43,455 nucleotides of DNA from a virus. Shown piece after piece: positions 38,421 to 43,455 of this stretch (position 1 is the first letter of the stretch; every line of letters begins with the position of its first letter). The notes under the pieces are model-generated. The model searched no databases. It was given only the letters and a program-made list of their open reading frames with translations, and had not been told where the DNA came from. Both the position numbers and the translations under genes were made by a program. The stretch is from the IMG/VR virus record IMGVR_UViG_3300032516_000058, positions 1 through 43,455 of that record. The stretch is one strand, 5' to 3'.

Positions 38421-39347
38421 TTACGTGGGTAGGGCGGTCCCCACGGTGATCGCCAGCGGGGCGTTGGTCCCGTCATAGTCCAGGGGCAGCGAGAGCGTGG
38501 TCTGGGAGCCGTCCGAGCCCTGGCCCTCGAACGGGGTCTCGATCGTGGCCAGGCCGCTGGCCGCGAGCTTGATGTGTTGGGCGGTGGCCGGGGCGACGAA
38601 AGTCGCCCCCTTGGCCCGCTTGCGGAGATAGATCGCCGTGTTCGCGTGCGTGGCGACGAGCCCGGTCATCGGGACGGCGGCGGCCTTGAGCCATTCCACG
38701 TCGATCCCGGTCAGCCGGATCGTGGTCAGAACGTGGCGGATCGACGTGAACGTGTCCCAGATGTCCGAGTCGGCCGACTCGGCGACCACGTCGATCCCGA
38801 AGTCGATCGAGAGGTTGTGGACGCCGGTGAAGGTCACGCCGCCGATCTGGACCGGGCCGAGGGTGAACCGCTCGGCGTCGGCGATCCCGGAGGGCAAGGC
38901 CACGGAGTCGGTGATCACCATCGGCTCGTTGGTGCCGTCGTGGACGATCACCGCGTCGTAGCTCAGGAGCGCATCGCCGCGGTGGTCGATGGTGAGGTTC
39001 TTCGGGGCGAGGATCCCGCGGGTGAACCCGTACTTGCGGTGGTTGCTCCCCGCAGTACGCGAGGAGCCGTCGGCGTGCTTCTGGGCGTAGAGGGCCAACC
39101 CGCCGACCATCTCGGCGATGCTCGCCCCGACCGTCCCGCACGCCGTCAGCGCCGTGGCGACGCACTTGGTCGAGAACCCGGGGGCGATCTTCTGGGCGTA
39201 CAGGGACTGCCAGCGGGCGTAGATCTCGCCCGAGGTCGCCTCGCGGCGGACCTCGCTCCCCAGGGCGATCGACTGGCGGGTGATCCCGCCCAACAACGTC
39301 GCCCCCAGGTTGACCGCGTAGAGGTTGTGTTTTCTGGTGACACCCAT
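38421..39347 (-). CDS. Major tail (tube) protein candidate, 308 aa
   Basis: MGVTRKHNLYAVNLGATLLG opens the protein. It is beta-rich with a central HNLSIDFGIDVVAESADSDI and a C-terminal block (QTTLSLPLDYDGTNAPLAIT). It lies between the neck genes and the tail chaperone, where siphophages keep the tube subunit. GGAG lies eight bases before the ATG, supplied by a repeat copy at 39356-39383. The family call is by position and fold character, not by clear homology. Confidence 0.72.
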   Translation of the reverse strand: MGVTRKHNLYAVNLGATLLGGITRQSIALGSEVRREATSGEIYARWQSLYAQKIAPGFSTKCVATALTACGTVGASIAEMVGGLALYAQKHADGSSRTAGSNHRKYGFTRGILAPKNLTIDHRGDALLSYDAVIVHDGTNEPMVITDSVALPSGIADAERFTLGPVQIGGVTFTGVHNLSIDFGIDVVAESADSDIWDTFTSIRHVLTTIRLTGIDVEWLKAAAVPMTGLVATHANTAIYLRKRAKGATFVAPATAQHIKLAASGLATIETPFEGQGSDGSQTTLSLPLDYDGTNAPLAITVGTALPT

Positions 39348-39355
39348 TTTCTTTT

Positions 39356-39383
39356 CTCCGTGGTCCCTGTGGCTCCGTGGCGG
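39356..39383 (-). repeat. CACCACGGAGGCACGGAG repeat (copy 12, divergent)
   Basis: CCGCCACGGAGCCACAGGGA then CCACGGAG precedes AAAAGAAA and the ATG at 39347. Its GGAG again sits at ribosome-binding-site distance. Confidence 0.85.
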
Positions 39384-39396
39384 TTTCCCGGGCTTC

Positions 39397-39912
39397 TTAG
39401 GCGGCGATCACCGTGGTTTCCTGGGCGGTGAGCGCGGCGAGGTTCCGTTGGATCGAATCGCGGTGGACGACGCCGATGACTTGGGCCTCGGCGCCGCTGA
39501 CCGTGCACATTTCCTCGGCCATGTGGACGGCGGAGTCCGGGTTCTGCATCGCCAGGGCCGGGGTGTGCAACACGATCCGCACGCCGTTGCTGGTGGCCCG
39601 GATGTCCTGCTGCCGGCTCCGCCGCTCGGACTCGCCGCTCCATACCATAGCCTTGGTGTGGTGCATCTTTCGCAGCTTCTGGCCGGTGTAACTTTTCCAG
39701 AAGCCCTTATCGGACGTGGACATCCCCTCGCCCTTGCGTGCCGTGTAGCCGTATTCCCTCGCGCCCGCTTGGGTGAAGTGCTTGGGCACGTTGTAGCGAA
39801 GATGGTGGTAGCCGATCGTCGCGTTGGCGGCGAGGATGATCCGGCGGAGCTCCCGCTTCATGATCTTGGGCGTGGCCCCGCTCTCGGTGATCGTGATCTT
39901 GATCGGTCCCAT
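39397..39912 (-). CDS. Neck/tail-completion protein candidate, 171 aa
   Basis: MGPIKITITESGATPKIMKR is followed by a helical stretch (ELRRIILAANATIGYHHLRY) and GYTARKGEGMSTSDKGFWKS, a pattern seen in minor tail/tail-completion proteins of the lambda Z or HK97 gp10 type. It overlaps the upstream gene by one base (TGATG). It lies between the neck genes and the tail tube gene. Assigned by position. Confidence 0.65.
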   Translation of the reverse strand: MGPIKITITESGATPKIMKRELRRIILAANATIGYHHLRYNVPKHFTQAGAREYGYTARKGEGMSTSDKGFWKSYTGQKLRKMHHTKAMVWSGESERRSRQQDIRATSNGVRIVLHTPALAMQNPDSAVHMAEEMCTVSGAEAQVIGVVHRDSIQRNLAALTAQETTVIAA

Positions 39913-40457
39913 CAGCCGAGCCCTCCCCAGGTGATCTCGATGTCCACGCCGTGCTCGACGCCCTGGGCGGAGTCGTTGTCCGGATGGTGCCTGCCGGGGC
40001 CTTCGAGGATCTGCATGGCCGTGATGGCAAGGTACTCTTCGCCGCTTTCGCTGTTGCCGGACAGATCGAAGAGGTCATCCATCACGGCGTCGACCGCATC
40101 GTCCCACTCTTTGTCGGCCTCGTCGTCGGTCAGGCCCTCGGGGACCCCCCGGGCCAGCCGGAGCGTTAGCTTGCCGAAGGCACGCCACTGCGTGCTGCTG
40201 CCCACCCCATCGGCGAGCCGGGTCTGCGAGTTGCCATCCGTGTAGCCGTGGAAGACGAGCGCGTAGGGGCGCAGGGCCTCCAGCTCCGCCACGGTGTAGG
40301 CGTCGCCGGCGGGCTTGGGCAGGTTTCGCAGGTGGATCCGGGCCTTCGCGGCGGTCGAGCTCTGGACCCCGAGCACGGCCCGGCAGGCCGGCGAGTCGGC
40401 CAGCGACGCGCGGAGCTGCTCCTTGACCAGGCTCAGGACCCCCGACTCGAAGCGCAT
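39912..40457 (-). CDS. Tail terminator/neck protein candidate, 181 aa
   Basis: MRFESGVLSLVKEQLRASLA is an N-terminal helix. Beta strands (YALVFHGYTDGNSQTRLADG, FGKLTLRLARGVPEGLTDDE) and a helical part (DKEWDDAVDAVMDDLFDLSG) follow. This size and order resemble lambda gpU-type tail terminators. AAAGGAA precedes the ATG at 40457, immediately after an AGCGGAAAGCTGAAAGC-type repeat. Assignment by position and plan only. Confidence 0.65.
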   Translation of the reverse strand: MRFESGVLSLVKEQLRASLADSPACRAVLGVQSSTAAKARIHLRNLPKPAGDAYTVAELEALRPYALVFHGYTDGNSQTRLADGVGSSTQWRAFGKLTLRLARGVPEGLTDDEADKEWDDAVDAVMDDLFDLSGNSESGEEYLAITAMQILEGPGRHHPDNDSAQGVEHGVDIEITWGGLG

Positions 40458-40474
40458 GGCGTTCCTTTCCCGTC

Positions 40475-40500
40475 CCGCTTTCAGCTTTCAGCTTTCCGCT
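40475..40500 (-). repeat. AGCGGAAAGCTGAAAGC-type repeat
   Basis: AGCGGAAAGCTGAAAGCTGA followed by AAGCGG lies in the gap between two neck genes and shares its core with the tract at 34335-34360. Confidence 0.8.
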
Positions 40501-40865
40501 CAGCGTCCGCCGATCGGCGGGCGGCCGGCCCCGGAGAGTCCCTTGCGGACCAACCGGAGCACGGCCGCCTGCTGGTTTTCCCTCTCGATCGCCTCGACGT
40601 CGTAGTCCACGCCGCCGAGCGACATCTTCGCCCGGATCGAGGGGGCAGCCACGCCGCCAACCGCGCATTCGGGGTCTTTGGACAATAGGACCGACCGCAC
40701 CCGGCGCTGGACGATCCGGCCGTCGATCCACTGCTCGTCGGTCTTCTCCTCCCCGGCGCCGACCTTGAGCGTTACCGCCACGCCACCCTCGGCGGTGTAG
40801 GTGGCGTCGACGTTACAAAACACGCTCGGTAGGTGACTCGCGAACAACGCGCCGGGGCCGGTCAT
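40500..40865 (-). CDS. Head-tail connector candidate, 121 aa
   Basis: The protein (MTGPGALFASHLPSVFCNVD, ATYTAEGGVAVTLKVGAGEE) is beta-rich with a long charged stretch and an IERENQQAAVLRLVRK helix near the C terminus. GAGG lies upstream of the ATG. It lies between the head genes and the tail terminator, where siphophages keep head-completion and stopper proteins. No family is recognised. Confidence 0.65.
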   Translation of the reverse strand: MTGPGALFASHLPSVFCNVDATYTAEGGVAVTLKVGAGEEKTDEQWIDGRIVQRRVRSVLLSKDPECAVGGVAAPSIRAKMSLGGVDYDVEAIERENQQAAVLRLVRKGLSGAGRPPIGGR

Positions 40866-40878
40866 CGCCGCCTCGCAC

Positions 40879-41589
40879 TCAATAGGGTTGCCGGTGGGTG
40901 ATCCGGATCCGTGCGACCGAGAAGGTCGGGACCGTGGTCCCCACCGTCTTCGCGATCTGGACGAAGGGTTGCAAGCCGAGGGCCGTGTTCGACAGGTCGA
41001 ACAGCGTGTTCGCGCAGACCCGCCGCAGGCTGCCCTGGGGATCGCTCATGAGGAACTGGACGTTGGCCTTGCCGCCCTTGGTGACGCCCGGGGGCGAGAC
41101 GGACTGGATCCCGCTGCCGAAGTCCAAGGTAAACTTCTTGACCGCGGCCACCAGGGTCTGGCCGGTGTCCTTGTCGTCGACGTCATTCACGGAGTCGTCG
41201 GACTCGCAGTAGACCTGGTTGGAGCCGATCAGCCGGAAGCTGGCGTGGTTCGCCAACGAGTCGATGGTGTCGTTCCGCGCGGAGCACATACCGAAGGCCA
41301 GGGAATCGGCCGCGGTGTAGGCGGCGGATGCCTTGAGCCAGAACTCGACCAGGAGCAGGTAATCGATCAGGTACGCGAGCTGGTCGCCGTGGTAGAGGCA
41401 CACGTTCTGCACCTCGGAGGTGGCCTCCAACGAGCCGACCATGAACCCGGCGGTCCCGACGAGGGTCGGGGCCCCGGCGGCGGAGGTGTCCGCCTTGCGC
41501 CAGACCCCGGAGTCGGGGGAGGCGGTGAGCGGCGGGGTCAAGTTCGAGGGAAAAACAAAGTCGTCGACGCGGGTTTCGGAGATAGACAA
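40879..41589 (-). CDS. Head-module structural protein, about 236 aa
   Basis: I place the start at the TTG at 41589 with GAGGA nearby; an in-frame ATG lies at 41634, but the added residues are Pro-rich and carry no domain. The protein (SISETRVDDFVFPSNLTPPL, YHGDQLAYLIDYLLLVEFWL, ending VARIRITHRQPY) mixes beta strands and helices and carries several Cys residues. It directly follows the capsid gene, as do head-completion and decoration proteins in other phages. Unknown family. Confidence 0.65.
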   Translation of the reverse strand: MSISETRVDDFVFPSNLTPPLTASPDSGVWRKADTSAAGAPTLVGTAGFMVGSLEATSEVQNVCLYHGDQLAYLIDYLLLVEFWLKASAAYTAADSLAFGMCSARNDTIDSLANHASFRLIGSNQVYCESDDSVNDVDDKDTGQTLVAAVKKFTLDFGSGIQSVSPPGVTKGGKANVQFLMSDPQGSLRRVCANTLFDLSNTALGLQPFVQIAKTVGTTVPTFSVARIRITHRQPY

Positions 41590-41683
41590 GGGACGGTCCT
41601 CGCTTTTCGGGTGGGTTGGCGGCCCGCGCGGCAACGGGCCGCGCGGGCCGGGTTCTTAGCCTCTTCGGGATCGGGGCGTCGGC

Positions 41684-43455
41684 CTACGCGCCCACGTCGC
41701 GGGTCGCCCCGCGGGGATTCCTGGCCGCGGCCGCAAAGCGGCCCTCGACCTGGAAGACCAGGCACTGGTTCTTCGGGTTGAGGTAGCGGGTGATCCGCAT
41801 CCGCTCGTAGCCGACCATGTGGGCGTAAACGAACGCCCTCGAGAAGGCCGGGTCCTCGAACGTGTACCAGATCACGGCGCTCGCGGCGGTCAGATTTTTT
41901 TCCTTGGCGTACCCGACCTCGCCACGGTACATCTCCCCGGTCGCCGTGGTGACCGGCAACACGGCAACCAAGGGCTTCAAGAGCCGTTTGGTGCCTGCCC
42001 AGAGGGCCGGCGGGACCAGGATCCGATTGAGGTCGTAGTTGGCCGAGCCCTCGCCGCCAACGCCCGTCATGGCCCCGTAGAGGGCCTCGTGCTTGTCGAG
42101 CTCGGCGTCGCTGGGGGCCGCGCCGGAGGAGGACACGACGTTGGCATGCTCGCTCCCGAAGAACGAATAGGTGTCGAGCATCGTGGGGTTGCCGATCAGC
42201 ACGTTGGTGCAGCAGCGGTTGACCGACGCCTCGTGCGCCCTCTGCTGATCGCGGAGTTGCTCGGTGAAACCGCTCAGATCGTCGTTCTGCAACATGACGG
42301 GAGTCAGCAGACACTCGTCACCGTATTTTCCGGCCTGGATCCAGGCCGCGGTCTCGGCGCCCTTGACCTCCTTGAAATCGTCCCCGTCCGGGACCTCGGG
42401 CAGCTCGGAGTAGCCGCCGACCTCGATGATCGTGACCGGGCGGAAGTCCCGGAGCGCCTGCATGGGCGCGCACCAGAATTTGTAGGAGTACGGCCGCAGC
42501 GGCGCCCCGGCGTCGAGGATCCGGTTGGCCAGGTTCGACAACAGGTAGGGGAACGAGCCGGCGCCCGTGGCCGGCGTATCGGCGGAGGCCCGGATCAGGA
42601 CGGGGTTGAGCCCGCCGGCGACCAGGGCCTCCCTGATCGTATCCTCGGGCGTGCCGAGGGCGCGGCCCCCGGCCGTGCGGATGCACTCTTCCGCGATGAA
42701 CGCGAGCGGCTTGTATTTCAGCTCCGAGGTGCCCGGCGGGGCCTGGCCCTCGATCCTGACGCCGACCCGGGCGCAGAGGGCGTATTCGGCCGCGACCGCG
42801 AACTTATCGATCGAGGCCCCGCCGGCGACCGGCCGGATCGTCGGGTTCGCGTCGACCTGTTGGGCGGTCGCGTCGCGGAGGAAGCGTTCGACCTGGGTGC
42901 CGTTGGCGATCGCGGCGTCGATCTCTTCCTGGGTGACGCCGGTCTGCATCAGGACCGCGCCGCGGGCCCGGATCTCGGCGACCCGTTCCCGCTCGGCCTT
43001 GACGGCCGCGGCCGCGAAGGCCCGATCGGCGGCCGTCGGCCCGGGCTCGTAGTTGCCCGGCTCCTCCACCCTCGTTTTCTTCGGCGGAGGGGTTTCCACG
43101 CTCTGCGACTGGCTCGCGAGCGCGGCGACGACGGCGGCGGGTCCACCAGAGACCTTTTTCCCGCAGTCGGCGAGGAGATTGGAAAGGGCCTTGGCCGCGG
43201 TCGGTTCATCCGCTTCCGCGGTGATGAGGCCCAGGGTGATGAGGGTTGCGCGTACGGTTGGATCCACGGGGTGGGTCTCCTGTGCTGGGAAAGTTGGTTC
43301 ACTTGGGGTGAGGGTGGGGGTGGGGGTGAGGGTGAGCGTCACCGGCTGGCGATCGCCCCCAGGCAGGCCCGCCTTGGCGGACCTGCCTTGCGGATCCGCC
43401 AAGGCGATGTCGGCCTCCAGCCCGGCGAGGACGTCGGCCAGCGAGCCGAGCCGGT
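41684..43455 (-). CDS. Major capsid protein, C-terminal part of the protease-capsid fusion
   Basis: This frame joins in phase with the protease frame at 1008. TTG at 43402 is Leu307 of the fused protein and not a start. The first part is a Pro/Thr-rich linker (fused about 325-345, encoded by a G-rich tract). Next comes a helical, scaffold-like region (about 429-486) and then the capsid domain (about 488-878). Capsid blocks include YSYKFWCAPMQALRDFRPVT, GGYSELPEVPDGDDFKEVKG and LNRILVPPALWAGTKRLLKP. Together they suggest an HK97-type fold of the kind paired with head-maturation proteases. The protease would cut the scaffold and linker after prohead assembly. Lambda encodes these as separate genes (C/Nu3, E), so the fusion is a notable variant. 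Confidence 0.88.
   Translation of the reverse strand, partial: RLGSLADVLAGLEADIALADPQGRSAKAGLPGGDRQPVTLTLTPTPTLTPSEPTFPAQETHPVDPTVRATLITLGLITAEADEPTAAKALSNLLADCGKKVSGGPAAVVAALASQSQSVETPPPKKTRVEEPGNYEPGPTAADRAFAAAAVKAERERVAEIRARGAVLMQTGVTQEEIDAAIANGTQVERFLRDATAQQVDANPTIRPVAGGASIDKFAVAAEYALCARVGVRIEGQAPPGTSELKYKPLAFIAEECIRTAGGRALGTPEDTIREALVAGGLNPVLIRASADTPATGAGSFPYLLSNLANRILDAGAPLRPYSYKFWCAPMQALRDFRPVTIIEVGGYSELPEVPDGDDFKEVKGAETAAWIQAGKYGDECLLTPVMLQNDDLSGFTEQLRDQQRAHEASVNRCCTNVLIGNPTMLDTYSFFGSEHANVVSSSGAAPSDAELDKHEALYGAMTGVGGEGSANYDLNRILVPPALWAGTKRLLKPLVAVLPVTTATGEMYRGEVGYAKEKNLTAASAVIWYTFEDPAFSRAFVYAHMVGYERMRITRYLNPKNQCLVFQVEGRFAAAARNPRGATRDVGA
43304..43332 (+). repeat. G-rich tract coding the protease-capsid linker
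   Basis: On the plus strand GGGGTGAGGGTGGGGGTGGG and so on gives five or more G-tracts, with strong G-quadruplex potential. Its complement codes for LTLTPTPTLTPS. The contig opens and closes at this place, so it likely caused the assembly break and the poor first 17 bases. Confidence 0.8.
43330..43455. repeat. Terminal overlap, right copy (identical to 18-143)
   Basis: This is the second copy of the 126-base overlap. It belongs to the same gene as 18-143, so one copy should be removed when the molecule is circularised. Confidence 0.93.

Noticed and set aside
1-43455. CRISPR arrays
   Set aside because: The repeated elements are not regularly spaced with unique spacers; they are dispersed single copies at gene borders.

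Overview
This window reads as one complete genome of a temperate, lambda-type siphovirus of about 43.3 kb. The first 126 clean bases (18-143) are identical to the last 126 (43330-43455), and one long reading frame runs through the join without a break. The contig is therefore best treated as a circle, or circularly permuted molecule, of about 43,312 bp. Base composition is high in GC throughout. The host is inferred to be a high-GC environmental bacterium, probably a planctomycete (Gemmata/Isosphaera-like). The main reason is the many copies of short intergenic repeats (forms of CACCACGGAGGCACGGAG, GTGACGGGGTGAC and AGCGGAAAGCTGAAAGC) that I associate with such genomes. This is an inference; no marker gene proves it.

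Layout. Almost everything is on the minus strand and reads from high to low coordinates. Starting from the integration region (about 23.6 kb) and going down: a small ORF and tyrosine integrase; early genes of unknown function; a winged-helix protein with an internal repeat cluster that looks like a replication origin (17.9-19.0 kb); a radical SAM enzyme with an orphan partner; a C5-cytosine methyltransferase, a ParB-like protein and a D12 adenine methyltransferase (11.9-15.8 kb). Next come small zinc-ribbon genes and a probable lysis/export block (7.3-10.5 kb) with a permuted NlpC/P60-like hydrolase, three small membrane proteins, a membrane-anchored trypsin-like protease and a DksA/TraR-like regulator. 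The packaging and head genes then follow the lambda order: Nu1-like TerS, gpA-like TerL, a gpW-like joiner, a lambda-type portal, then a prohead protease fused to the major capsid protein. That fusion crosses the contig ends (1-1008 joined to 41684-43455). Neck genes, a candidate tail tube protein, a candidate tail chaperone with an A9 slippery site and a -1 frame extension, a beta-helical fibre-like protein, the tape measure and the tail-tip genes fill 25.5-41.6 kb.

The only plus-strand operon is at 24.0-25.5 kb. It starts with a small Cro/CI-type HTH gene behind an AT-rich promoter and carries a zinc-binding protein, a frameshifted ribbon-helix-helix-like gene and an unknown gene. A 42-base 3' tRNA fragment at 23632-23673 is the best attP core candidate.

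How it works together: integrase, attP and the HTH regulator point to lysogeny. The winged-helix protein with internal iterons would start replication. Three methyltransferases would modify the DNA against host restriction. The lysis block may combine wall hydrolase and surface-directed protease activity, and the head and tail genes build a long non-contractile tail. Points that most deserve attention are the repeats acting as ribosome-binding and gene-boundary cassettes, the -1 frameshift site, the protease in the lysis block, and the origin-like cluster.
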